Positions 1 through 7,461 of a stretch of DNA of 64,000 nt are shown piece after piece. The DNA lies in assembly GCA_035493475.1 (NCBI GenBank), contig DATJIF010000175.1:101785-165784 (forward strand). Direction: 5' to 3'. Position 1 is the first letter of the stretch. Each line of letters starts with the position of its first letter. The position numbers were made by a program, and so were the translations under genes. The notes beneath the pieces are model-generated. The model saw nothing but the letters and a program-made list of their open reading frames with translations, searched no databases and was not told where the DNA came from. This stretch comes from Actinospica sp035493475. GTDB lineage: Bacteria; Actinomycetota; Actinomycetes; Streptomycetales; Catenulisporaceae.

Positions 1-2
1 CC

Positions 3-350
3 CGGACCGAGGACCGCGACGGGATCGCCGTCCTGCTCGTCTCGGGCGAGGTCGACCTGGCCGGCTCCGCACGGCTCAGCGCGGCGCTCGGCGCGGCGCT
101 GGCCCCCGGCGCGCCGCTGGTCGTGGACCTGAGCGGCGTGGACTTCCTGGACTCGGCCGGGCTGCGCGCCCTCGCGCTGGCCGAGCGGACCGCCGCCGAC
201 CTCGGCGGCCGGCTGCTGATCGTCCCGTCCCCGGCGGCCATGCGGGTGTTCGAGATCACCGGCCTCGCCGCGGCCTTCGAGCTGTGCCGGGACCTCGACG
301 GGGCGGTCGGCGCGGCGGTCGACCGCACCCCCGCCGAGTCCGCCGACTAG
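3..350 (+). CDS. STAS-domain anti-anti-sigma factor (3' part)
   Basis: The reading frame is already open at the window edge, so the start lies upstream; about 115 codons are visible. They carry a STAS fold: a strand reading LLVSGEVDLAG, then VVDLSGVDFLDSAGLRAL, where the Ser of DSAGL is the residue phosphorylated in SpoIIAA/RsbV-type proteins. Proteins of this family sequester an RsbW-type anti-sigma factor when unphosphorylated and so release a SigB/SigF-type sigma factor. A small anti-sigma gene follows at 460, which fits a partner-switch pair. Family call is firm; the cognate partner is inferred. Confidence 0.88.
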   Translation, partial: RTEDRDGIAVLLVSGEVDLAGSARLSAALGAALAPGAPLVVDLSGVDFLDSAGLRALALAERTAADLGGRLLIVPSPAAMRVFEITGLAAAFELCRDLDGAVGAAVDRTPAESAD

Positions 351-355
351 AACGC

Positions 356-380
356 GATTCGGCGGGACGCGCGCGGGTAT
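356..380 (+). promoter_or_regulatory. SigB-type promoter candidate
   Basis: GATT (356-359), 15 bases, GGGTAT (375-380). This fits the published Streptomyces SigB consensus (G-N-N-T, 14-16 bases, GGGTAY) exactly. It lies 79 bases upstream of the anti-sigma gene at 460. It is one of fifteen similar elements in the window. Found by eye, not statistically tested. Confidence 0.5.
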
Positions 381-459
381 CCGGCTTTCTCGCGACGTCC
401 GGCGCGGTCGTCGCGGATAATCGCGAAGGCGGGACCACGACGAGGAGCGGCGCGAGGCG

Positions 460-900
460 ATGCGGGACACACGGGACGGGACCGGCGTCGAACCGGTGCG
501 CATGGTGACGATCACGCTGCTGGCCGACCAGGACTACCTGGCCCTGGCCAGAACCTCGGCGATGCACGTGGGCGCGCTGCTGTTCCTGCCGCTCCCGCGG
601 GTCAACGACCTGCGCCTCGCCGTGGACGAGGCCTGCTCGCTGTTCCTGAGCCCGCTGCCGGAGATCGGCGCGGACGAGGCGGCCGCCCCCACCACCGAGA
701 CGATGCTGCTGTGCTACGAGCGGTACCCGGACAGCCTGCACGTCACCGTGCGCGCCCGGACGCCGGACGGCTGGCCGGACCGCGACGAACTCGGCTGGGC
801 GATGCTGAACAGCCTGGTCGGCGAGGTGCGCGCGAGCGTCGAGGACGGCGTCGGCACGCTGACCCTGGTGGAGCCGCTGCCCGGTGCGCCGTCCGCCTGA
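460..900 (+). CDS. RsbW-like small anti-sigma factor (GHKL ATPase family)
   Basis: A 146-residue protein with the N-box-like segment LRLAVDEACSLFL near residue 48. The C-terminal half includes ELGWAMLNSLVGEV, which resembles the degenerate RsbW relatives of actinomycetes. The N-box Asn that binds Mg-ATP is not evident (the segment reads DEACSLF), and no clear DxGxG box is visible, so kinase activity is doubtful although sigma binding may remain. Residue 15 (ATG at 502) is an alternative start; ATG 460 is preceded by a purine-rich GAGG. It follows a STAS gene, as in partner-switch operons. Confidence 0.7.
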   Translation: MRDTRDGTGVEPVRMVTITLLADQDYLALARTSAMHVGALLFLPLPRVNDLRLAVDEACSLFLSPLPEIGADEAAAPTTETMLLCYERYPDSLHVTVRARTPDGWPDRDELGWAMLNSLVGEVRASVEDGVGTLTLVEPLPGAPSA

Positions 901-936
901 CCCGCCGTTCGGGCCGGGGAAAACCGGTGCCCCGGC

Positions 937-976
937 GCCCGGAGCGGGTCACTCGAACGGGTGACCCGCTCCGGGC
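937..976. terminator. Perfect 16-bp stem-loop between convergent genes
   Basis: GCCCGGAGCGGGTCAC (937-952) pairs exactly with 961-976 around an 8-base loop. It sits between the plus-strand anti-sigma gene and the minus-strand gene ending at 1000, so it can serve both. There is no U-tract, as is usual in high-GC actinomycetes. Confidence 0.75.
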
Positions 977-999
977 CCGGGGCGAGGGGGCGCCGACCG

Positions 1000-1188
1000 T
1001 TACCACCGGCCGTACCAACGGCGGCGTCCGCCGGACATCTCGCCGCGGCTGATGCCGAAGCCGATCAGCCACGCGACGAACACCACCAGCGCGATCCACC
1101 ACAGCACGTGCGCGGCGAAGCCGAGTCCGCCGAGCACCAGCGCCAGCAGCAGGACGAGCAGGATCACAGCCATCCGAGAATCCTCCAT
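1000..1188 (-). CDS. Small hydrophobic membrane protein
   Basis: A 62-residue protein with two closely spaced hydrophobic helices (about residues 7-25 and 29-46: VILLVLLLALVLGGLGFAA and LWWIALVVFVAWLIGF). The tail is basic and aromatic, ending RRRWYGRW. Actinomycetes carry many such short 'hydrophobic protein' genes of unknown function, often stress-induced. It is 21 bases downstream of the DUF3040 gene on the same strand and probably shares its promoter at 1604-1628. No enzymatic motif is seen. Confidence 0.75.
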   Translation of the reverse strand: MEDSRMAVILLVLLLALVLGGLGFAAHVLWWIALVVFVAWLIGFGISRGEMSGGRRRWYGRW

Positions 1189-1209
1189 CTCATACGAAGA
1201 TCAGTTCGA

Positions 1210-1557
1210 TTACGTGCCGGGCAGGTTGCCGCGAATCCCGCGTCCAAACCCGGTTCCGTAGCGGCGTGCGCGGAACCACAGCCGTACGGCCGCCGTGCCG
1301 AGCGCCGCGAAGGTCGGGGCGAGCACGATCCACGGCCACGGCCCGTGATGCGCGACGGCGACGCAGAGCAGCGTGAACCACGCGACGCACAGCACGCCGG
1401 CGACGAGGATCCGCCCGGCCGGGTGCCGGGCACGCTGCTCGCGGCGCTCGAAGCGCCTGCGGCGGCGGGCGAAGCGCCGCGCCCAGCGGGGATCCTCGTC
1501 CGTCAGGTCCTGTTCGATGGCGGAGATGATCCGTCTGTCCCGTGCGGAGAGTCCCAT
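1210..1557 (-). CDS. DUF3040 family membrane protein
   Basis: 115 residues. The N-terminus MGLSARDRRIISAIEQDL followed by DEDPRWARRF is the DUF3040 signature (family members begin with a similar LSxxExxxLxxIExxLxxDDPxFA segment). A basic linker leads into a hydrophobic hairpin at about residues 50-92. Actinobacterial DUF3040 proteins are small inner-membrane proteins of unknown function. ATG 1557 was chosen because the DUF3040 signature begins directly there. It is the first gene of a two-gene minus-strand operon with the hydrophobic protein. Confidence 0.85.
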   Translation of the reverse strand: MGLSARDRRIISAIEQDLTDEDPRWARRFARRRRRFERREQRARHPAGRILVAGVLCVAWFTLLCVAVAHHGPWPWIVLAPTFAALGTAAVRLWFRARRYGTGFGRGIRGNLPGT

Positions 1558-1603
1558 GGCCGCCTTCCGATCCGTCCGGCGGATACCGGACGGGCCGAGC
1601 GCA

Positions 1604-1628
1604 GTACCCGGAGCCGCGCGGATCATGC
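1604..1628 (-). promoter_or_regulatory. SigB-type promoter candidate for DUF3040 operon
   Basis: On the minus strand: GCAT (1628-1625), 15 bases, GGGTAC (1609-1604), an exact G-N-N-T/GGGTAY match. It is 46 bases upstream of ATG 1557. It stands back to back, 2 bases apart, with the plus-strand element at 1631. Confidence 0.5.
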
Positions 1629-1630
1629 GG

Positions 1631-1655
1631 GTTTGGCGCGGACCGGCGCGGGCAA
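1631..1655 (+). promoter_or_regulatory. SigB-type promoter candidate for MEDS gene
   Basis: GTTT (1631-1634), 15 bases, GGGCAA (1650-1655). The same GTTT-15-GGGCAA arrangement recurs at 2692 and 11211. It is 95 bases upstream of ATG 1750. Confidence 0.42.
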
Positions 1656-1749
1656 TCGGGCCGGGCCCCGGACGCCGGGTCCGGGGCACCAAGGCGCGGG
1701 GCCGCCCGGGGCGGTCGGCGCGGAACGAGAGCGTTCGACGGAGGGCAGG

Positions 1750-2719
1750 ATGGGACCGGCGCGATCGCGGTTCCGGCACGAGGCGCTGCTGTACGAGGGC
1801 GTGGACGGATTCGTCGCGGACGTCTCCGGGTTCGTCCGCGAGGGGCTGGCCGCGGGCGAGGCCGTACTCGTCGCGGCGATCGAGGAGCACACCGAACCGC
1901 TGCGCGCGGCACTCGGCGCGGCCGCGGCCGAGGTGGAGTTCCTGGCGATCGCGGAGGTCGGCCGAAACCCGGCCAGGATCATCCCGGCGTGGCAGGACTG
2001 GATCGAACGCGCCGCCGCGCGCGACGTCGTTCCGCGCGATCGGCGAGCCGGTCTGGGCCGGGCGTTCCGAACTGGAGATCCGCGAGTGCGCGGCGCACGA
2101 GCACCTGCTCGACACGGCCTTCGCGGACGGGCCGCAGTGGCACCTGCTGTGTCCGTACGACGTAATTGGCCTGCCGGAGTCCGTGGTCGCGGGGTTCACC
2201 GCCGCGCATCGGACGGTCCGCGGCAAGCCGTCGCGGTGGCACGGCGCGGACATCGACTCGGGGGCTGGCCACGAATTCTTCGGCGTGCCGTCGCCGCGGC
2301 TCGGGCCGCCGCTGTTCGAGGCCCCGTTCGGATTCGACGAGCTGCCCGGGCTGCGGACGGCCATCGAGCGGCGTGCCGATCCGCTGGGTCTGAGCGGTCG
2401 TCGGCTCGCGGACTTCGTGCTGGTCGCGGACGAACTGGCGTGCAACAGCGTGCGGCACGGCGGCGGACGCGGTTCGATCGCGCTCTGGGCGCACGACGGG
2501 CACGCCGTGGTCGAGGTAGCCGACAGCGGCCTGATAGCCGATCCGCTGGTCGGCCGGCGCAGGCCCGACTTCCGCTCGGGCGGCGGCGCGGGATTGTGGA
2601 CTGCGAACCAGCTCTGCGACCTGGTGCTCATCCACTCGACCGCCGAGTCCGGCACGACCGTGCGCGCCTATCTGGATACGTCTCCGGACACGTTTGACGG
2701 TGCCGCGTCCGGGCAATAG
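1750..2719 (+). pseudogene. MEDS sensor/anti-sigma ATPase, apparent frameshift
   Basis: Two overlapping frames encode one recognisable protein. From ATG 1750 (preceded by GGAGGGCAGG) the frame gives FRHEALLYEGVDGFVADVSG, the start of a MEDS (DcmR-type sensory) domain. The second half of that domain (IGEPVWAGRSELEIRE, then LLCPYDVIGLPESVV) is in the next frame. It continues into a C-terminal GHKL ATPase with DFVLVADELACNSVRHGG (N-box with Asn), EVADSGLIADP and GAGLWTANQLCDLV. The switch occurs around 2011-2035 in a CG-rich run and equals one extra base or two missing. It could be a real mutation or an assembly error. Intact homologues are sensor-linked anti-sigma factors of about 310 residues. 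Confidence 0.7.
2692..2716 (+). promoter_or_regulatory. SigB-type promoter candidate for hybrid kinase
   Basis: GTTT (2692-2695), 15 bases, GGGCAA (2711-2716), inside the last codons of the preceding gene and 72 bases before ATG 2789. It is identical in both boxes and spacing to the elements at 1631 and 11211. Confidence 0.45.
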
Positions 2720-2788
2720 CCGCGCCTGCTGTGCCGGGGCCGCGGCACGGCGGAGGGGATTAGAGTGGATCCGTTGGAGGCTGGAACC

Positions 2789-5700
2789 ATGCGGGACAGC
2801 GCCGGAGCCGCGACCGAGGCGGCTGGCACGCGTCTCGACGTGTTCTCGCTCGACGCGAAGGTGGGCCCGGACCTCGCCGCCGTCGACTGGTCGGCGACCG
2901 CGATCGGCCCGCCGGGCTCCTGGCCGCCCAGCCTGCGCACCGCGCTCACGATCCTGCTCACCTCGCGCTTCCCGATGTGGATGGCGTGGGGCCCCGAGCT
3001 GACCTTCTTCTGCAACGCCTCGTACCGCCGCGACACGCTGGGCCGCAAATACCCGTGGGCGCTCGGCCGGCCGGCGAGCGAGGTGTGGCGGGAGATCTGG
3101 CCGGACATCGGGCCGCGCATCCGCACGGTGCTGGAGACCGGCGAGGCGACCTGGGACGAGGCGCTGCTACTGTTCCTCGAACGTTCCGGCTACCCCGAGG
3201 AGACCTACCACACCTTCTCCTACAGCCCGCTGCGCGACGAGTCCGACGCCGTGGTCGGCATGCTGTGCGTGGTCACCGAGGAGACCGAGCGCGTCGTCGC
3301 CGAGCGGCGGATGGGGACGCTGCGCGATCTCGGCTCGGACCTGACCGCCGTGCGCACCGAGCAGGAGATCCTGTCCTTCACCGCCCGCCAGTTCGCGCGG
3401 AACGAGAAGACCTTCCCGTTCACCCTCACCTACCTGTTCGAGGGCGGGGCCGCGCGGCTCGCCGCGACCAGCGGGATCCCGGTGGGCCACGCCGCGGCGC
3501 CGACGGTCCTGGCCGTCGACGACGAGGGGCCGATCTGGCCGGCCGCTGTGGCGGCGAAGGGCGAGGCGTGCGTGGTGGCCCTCGACGGCCTCTGCGCGGA
3601 ACCGCTGCCCACCGGCGGCTGGTCGGAGCCGCCCGCGCACGCCGTCGTCGAGCCGCTGCCGCGCCAGGGCGGCGACCCCTACGGATTCCTGGTCGCCGCG
3701 GCCAACCGGTACCGGCCGCTGGACGACGCGTACCGCGGCTTCATCGCGCTGACGGCGGGTTACGTCGCGGCCGGGATCGCCGGCGCCCGCGTGTACCAGG
3801 CGCAGCGGCTGCGCGCGGAGGAGCTGGCCGAGCTCGACCGGGCGAAGACGGCGTTCTACTCGAACGTCAGCCACGAGTTCCGCACGCCGCTCACGCTGAT
3901 CGCGGGCCCGGTCGAGGAGCTGCGCGGCGAGTTCGCCGGGTCCGACCCGCGCGTGCGCGAGCAACTCGAAGTGGTGCGCCGCAACGCGCTGCGCCTCGGC
4001 AAGCTCGTCAACACCCTGCTGGACTTCTCGCGGATCGAGGCCGGACGGATGCAGGCCCGGTTCGCGCCGGTCGACCTCGCGACGCTGACCGCCGAACTCG
4101 CCAGCGTCTTCCGCTCGGCGGTCGAGCGCGCCGGCCTCGCCTTCGAGGTGGACGCAGCGCCGCTGCCCGAACCTGTCTACCTGGACCGCTCCCTGTGGGA
4201 GAAGATCGTCCTCAACCTGCTCAGCAATGCCCTGAAATTCACCTTCGACGGCGCTATCCGGGTGGCGGTCCGGACGGACGGCGATCGCGCGCTGGTGACG
4301 GTGGCCGACAGCGGGGTCGGCGTGCCCGAGCACGAGATGCCGCGGCTGTTCGAGCGCTTCCACCGGATCGAGAACACCCGCGCCCGCTCGCACGAGGGCA
4401 GCGGCATCGGCCTGGCCCTGGTCAAGGAACTGGTCGCGCTGCACGGCGGGACCATCACGGCGAGCTCGACCGAGGGCGAGGGCACCGAGTTCACGATCGC
4501 GCTGCCCCTCGGCCGCGGCCACCTGGCGGACGACGCCCTGACCGACGACGGCGATCGCGGCGACTCGCCCGAAGCGCTGGACACCGACGCGTTCGTGCAG
4601 GAGGCGCTGCGCTGGCTGCCGGACGAGGAACCCGAGGAGCCGGTGCAGCCGGCCGGCCCCGGTGCGGCGCACGTGCTCGTGGTCGACGACAACGCGGACA
4701 TGCGCGACTATCTGGCGCGTCTGCTGCGCGGCGCCGGACACCGCGTCACGGCGCTGGCCGACGGTGCGAGCGCGCTCGAAGCCGCCCGCGCCGAACCGCC
4801 CGACCTGGTCGTCAGCGACGTGATGATGCCGGGTATCAGCGGGCTCGATCTCGTCGCCGCACTGCGTCAGGACCCTCATACTCCCGGTCTGCCGGTGCTG
4901 CTGCTGTCCGCGCGCGCCGGGCAGGAGGCGTCCATCGAAGGGCTCGAAGCCGGCGCGGACGACTATCTGGTCAAGCCCTTCACGGCCGCGGACCTGCTGG
5001 CGCGGGTGCGGGCGAATGTCGAGCTGTCCCGGCTGCAGACCCACCACGCCCGCTGGCGCAACGCCCTGCTCGAGACGCTGCACGACGGGTTCTTCGTCGC
5101 GGACGAGGACGGCACGGTCGTCGAGATCAACGCGGCGTTCACCGAGATCCTGGGCTACGGGCCGGAGGGGCTGCCCTACCGGCCGAAGCACCCGTGGTGG
5201 CCGGACCCGGCCCGCGACCCGGACGCCGAGCGGGCCGTGGCGCAGGCCTTCGACCGGTTCCTCGGCGAGAGCGCGGGAACCTGCACCGTCCCGGTCCGGC
5301 ACCGGGACGGGCGGCGGGTGTGGATCACCGCCACCTTCAGCCGGATCACCGACCCGGAGACCGGCCGCCGGATGAGCGTGGGCACCGTCCGCGACGTGAC
5401 CGATGAGCACTACGCGGGCCAGCGGGACGCGGCGGTCACCGCGGTCACGCTGCGGCTGTCCCGGGCGGTCGGCCTGGACGAGGCGTTGCGCGGCGTGCTC
5501 GAGGAGATCGGCAGGCTCTGGCGCACGACGCGCGTGCTGGCGGTCGTCTTCGCGGCGGACGACGAAGAGCCCGCCGTCACCACGTTGGGCGAGCCGCGGG
5601 AGTGGACCGGTCTGGAGGCGTTGCTGCGGACCGAACTGCTCGGGCTGCGCGACGGGGCGCCGCTGGTGGTGCGCGAGGGGCTCGGCGTGGGCGTCGCACT

Positions 5701-6916
5701 CGATCATCCGCTGGGCCTGGTCGTGCTCTGGCTCGACCTCGACCGCCGGACGTTCACCGCGCAGGACAGGCTGCTGCTCTCCGTGCTGGCCGGCCACCTC
5801 ACCCAGGGCCTGCGCCGCGCCCACCAGATCGACGAGCAGCGGGAGACCGCGCTGGCGTTGCAGCGCGCGATCCTCGGGCCGTCCGAACTGCCGCCCGGAT
5901 TCGCCGTGCGGTACGAGCCCGCGGCGCGTCCGCTGGAGGTGGGCGGCGACTGGTACGACACCGTCGGGCTGCCGGACGGGCGGATCGGCGTCGTCGTCGG
6001 GGACTGCGTCGGCCGCGGCCTGGAGGCGGCGACGATCATGGGCCAGTTGCGCAGCGCCTGCCGCGCGCTGCTGCTGCAGGATTCGCGGCCCGGCCGGGTG
6101 CTCAGCGCGCTCGACCGCTTCGCCGCCGGGATCCCGGGAGCGCTGTGCACCACGGTGTTCTGCGGCGTGCTCGATCCCGAGTCGGGCATGCTGACGTACT
6201 CCAGCGCGGGCCACCCGCCGGCGATCCTCGCCTGCGCCGACGGCACCACGACGCTGCTCGACGGCGCGCGCTCCTTCCCGCTCGCCGTCCGTCCGGAGAC
6301 GGAACGCCCCAGCGCCGCCGTGCCGGTGCCCGCGCGGGCCACGCTGCTGGTCTACAGCGACGGCCTCGTCGAACGCCGCCGCCGCCCGCTGACCGGCGGG
6401 ATCGCCAAGGCGGGCTTGGCATTGCGCGACGAACGGGACACCGGTGTCGAGGAGCTCGCCGCGCGGCTGATGTCGCGGCTCGCACCGGCCGAGGGCTATG
6501 AGGACGACGTCGCCGTACTGCTCTACCGGCATCCCGGCCCGTACCTCACCGTCTTCCCCGCCGAGCCCGAGCAGCTCGGCGCGGCCAGAGACGGCCTGCG
6601 CGCCTGGCTCGAGCGGTGCGGTCTGCCGCCCGAGACCGCGCAGCAGGCGCTGGTCGCCGCGGGGGAGGCGTGTACGAACTCCGTCGAACACGCGCATCCG
6701 GACGGCGGCGGAACCGTGCGTCTGTGCGCCGAGGCGTTCGCCGGGCACATCATGATCACCGTCACGGACGACGGCCGCTGGCGCCCGCCGCGGGACCCGG
6801 GTGAGGAGTTCCGCGGGCACGGCACGAAGATCATGAGGGCGATGGTCGACGACGTCGACATCGCCGAAGGTGTGAAGGGAACCACCGTTACGTTGCGCAT
6901 CGGAGTCGAACAATGA
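2789..6916 (+). CDS. Hybrid histidine kinase / response regulator / PP2C phosphatase / anti-sigma fusion
   Basis: 1375 residues with, in order: PAS-like (about 41-150), GAF-like (180-335), HisKA with phospho-acceptor His362 in SNVSHEFRTPLTL, HATPase (NLLSNALKF; GSGIGLALVKEL; to about 575), receiver with Asp677 in VVSDVMMPG, PAS (761-865), GAF (880-1015), SpoIIE-type PP2C (1034-1247; GGDWYD, GDCVGRGLEAA, YEDDVAVLL metal ligands) and a C-terminal RsbW-like ATPase (AAGEACTNSVEHAH). The PP2C part should dephosphorylate STAS proteins and the ATPase part could phosphorylate them or bind sigma. ATG 2789 follows TTGGAGG; a GTG at 2765 is possible. Its stop overlaps the start of the next STAS gene, its likely substrate. 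Confidence 0.93.
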   Translation: MRDSAGAATEAAGTRLDVFSLDAKVGPDLAAVDWSATAIGPPGSWPPSLRTALTILLTSRFPMWMAWGPELTFFCNASYRRDTLGRKYPWALGRPASEVWREIWPDIGPRIRTVLETGEATWDEALLLFLERSGYPEETYHTFSYSPLRDESDAVVGMLCVVTEETERVVAERRMGTLRDLGSDLTAVRTEQEILSFTARQFARNEKTFPFTLTYLFEGGAARLAATSGIPVGHAAAPTVLAVDDEGPIWPAAVAAKGEACVVALDGLCAEPLPTGGWSEPPAHAVVEPLPRQGGDPYGFLVAAANRYRPLDDAYRGFIALTAGYVAAGIAGARVYQAQRLRAEELAELDRAKTAFYSNVSHEFRTPLTLIAGPVEELRGEFAGSDPRVREQLEVVRRNALRLGKLVNTLLDFSRIEAGRMQARFAPVDLATLTAELASVFRSAVERAGLAFEVDAAPLPEPVYLDRSLWEKIVLNLLSNALKFTFDGAIRVAVRTDGDRALVTVADSGVGVPEHEMPRLFERFHRIENTRARSHEGSGIGLALVKELVALHGGTITASSTEGEGTEFTIALPLGRGHLADDALTDDGDRGDSPEALDTDAFVQEALRWLPDEEPEEPVQPAGPGAAHVLVVDDNADMRDYLARLLRGAGHRVTALADGASALEAARAEPPDLVVSDVMMPGISGLDLVAALRQDPHTPGLPVLLLSARAGQEASIEGLEAGADDYLVKPFTAADLLARVRANVELSRLQTHHARWRNALLETLHDGFFVADEDGTVVEINAAFTEILGYGPEGLPYRPKHPWWPDPARDPDAERAVAQAFDRFLGESAGTCTVPVRHRDGRRVWITATFSRITDPETGRRMSVGTVRDVTDEHYAGQRDAAVTAVTLRLSRAVGLDEALRGVLEEIGRLWRTTRVLAVVFAADDEEPAVTTLGEPREWTGLEALLRTELLGLRDGAPLVVREGLGVGVALDHPLGLVVLWLDLDRRTFTAQDRLLLSVLAGHLTQGLRRAHQIDEQRETALALQRAILGPSELPPGFAVRYEPAARPLEVGGDWYDTVGLPDGRIGVVVGDCVGRGLEAATIMGQLRSACRALLLQDSRPGRVLSALDRFAAGIPGALCTTVFCGVLDPESGMLTYSSAGHPPAILACADGTTTLLDGARSFPLAVRPETERPSAAVPVPARATLLVYSDGLVERRRRPLTGGIAKAGLALRDERDTGVEELAARLMSRLAPAEGYEDDVAVLLYRHPGPYLTVFPAEPEQLGAARDGLRAWLERCGLPPETAQQALVAAGEACTNSVEHAHPDGGGTVRLCAEAFAGHIMITVTDDGRWRPPRDPGEEFRGHGTKIMRAMVDDVDIAEGVKGTTVTLRIGVEQ

Positions 6917-7233
6917 CCACCGCGCTGAGCCTGACCCGCACCCGGCGCACCGACGGCGCCCCCGTACTGACCGTCGTCGGCGAGGTGGACCGGAGCAACA
7001 GCAGCGAGTTCGCCGCGGCACTCGAGGAAGGCCTCGATCCCCCCGCCGGCCGCCTCACCGTCGACCTGTCCCGCGTCTGGTACCTCGACAGCGCCGGACT
7101 GAGCGTCCTGTTCGCCCACGCCGACCAGATCGAAGTAGTCGTCGCCCCGCTGCTCGCCCCGGTACTCGCGGTCAGCGGACTCGACGGCGTGACCCGGGTG
7201 CGCGCCGCCGCCGGTCCGCCCGAGCAGGGGTGA
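6913..7233 (+). CDS. STAS-domain anti-anti-sigma factor
   Basis: 106 residues. The start overlaps the stop of the giant kinase/phosphatase gene (ATGA), so the two should be made together. STAS features are VLTVVGEVDRSNSSEFAAAL and LTVDLSRVWYLDSAGLSVLF, the Ser of DSAGL being the expected phosphorylation site. The coupling suggests that this is the direct substrate of the PP2C and RsbW-like domains encoded just upstream; that pairing is inference. Confidence 0.92.
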   Translation: MTTALSLTRTRRTDGAPVLTVVGEVDRSNSSEFAAALEEGLDPPAGRLTVDLSRVWYLDSAGLSVLFAHADQIEVVVAPLLAPVLAVSGLDGVTRVRAAAGPPEQG

Positions 7234-7260
7234 ATCGCTTCTTTCGCGAAGACCGTTTTG

Positions 7261-7310
7261 CCCCGTTAACCGGGCCGTCGAGAAAACCGCCGCCGGACCG
7301 GTTAACGGGG
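7261..7310. repeat. 13-bp inverted repeat with GTTAAC cores
   Basis: CCCCGTTAACCGG (7261-7273) and its exact complement CCGGTTAACGGGG (7298-7310) flank 24 bases. It lies 27 bases after the STAS stop and overlaps the promoter-like element at 7300. It could be a terminator for the kinase-STAS operon or an operator for the TPP enzyme; the long loop and the symmetric GTTAAC cores favour protein binding. Function is unproven. Confidence 0.5.
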
Positions 7311-7323
7311 CGGAACCGGGTAG
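7300..7323 (+). promoter_or_regulatory. SigB-type promoter candidate for TPP enzyme
   Basis: GGTT (7300-7303), 14 bases, GGGTAG (7318-7323). It matches the SigB pattern except for the last base. It lies about 140 bases before ATG 7462, and its -35 is inside the right arm of the inverted repeat at 7261-7310. Confidence 0.35.
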
Positions 7324-7461
7324 TCGGCGGCGACGGCCCACGTGGCGATCACGGAGGTGAAGGCCGTGGCCGAGCACTTCGTCAACCAGATCGGCCCGGA
7401 GCGCCCAGCACGTGCTGCCGATGGTCGCGGCCCCCACCGACTGACAGCGAGGAGCATCCAC

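Noticed and set aside
3167..7021. Long open minus-strand frame of about 1280 codons opposite the hybrid kinase
   Set aside because: Its translation is Arg/Gly/Val-rich without domains and lies antisense to a gene with many intact motifs; it arises from high-GC codon bias.
7342..7461. N-terminal extension of the TPP enzyme from GTG 7342
   Set aside because: No family similarity and no ribosome site; ATG 7462 has GCGAGGAG and matches the usual start.
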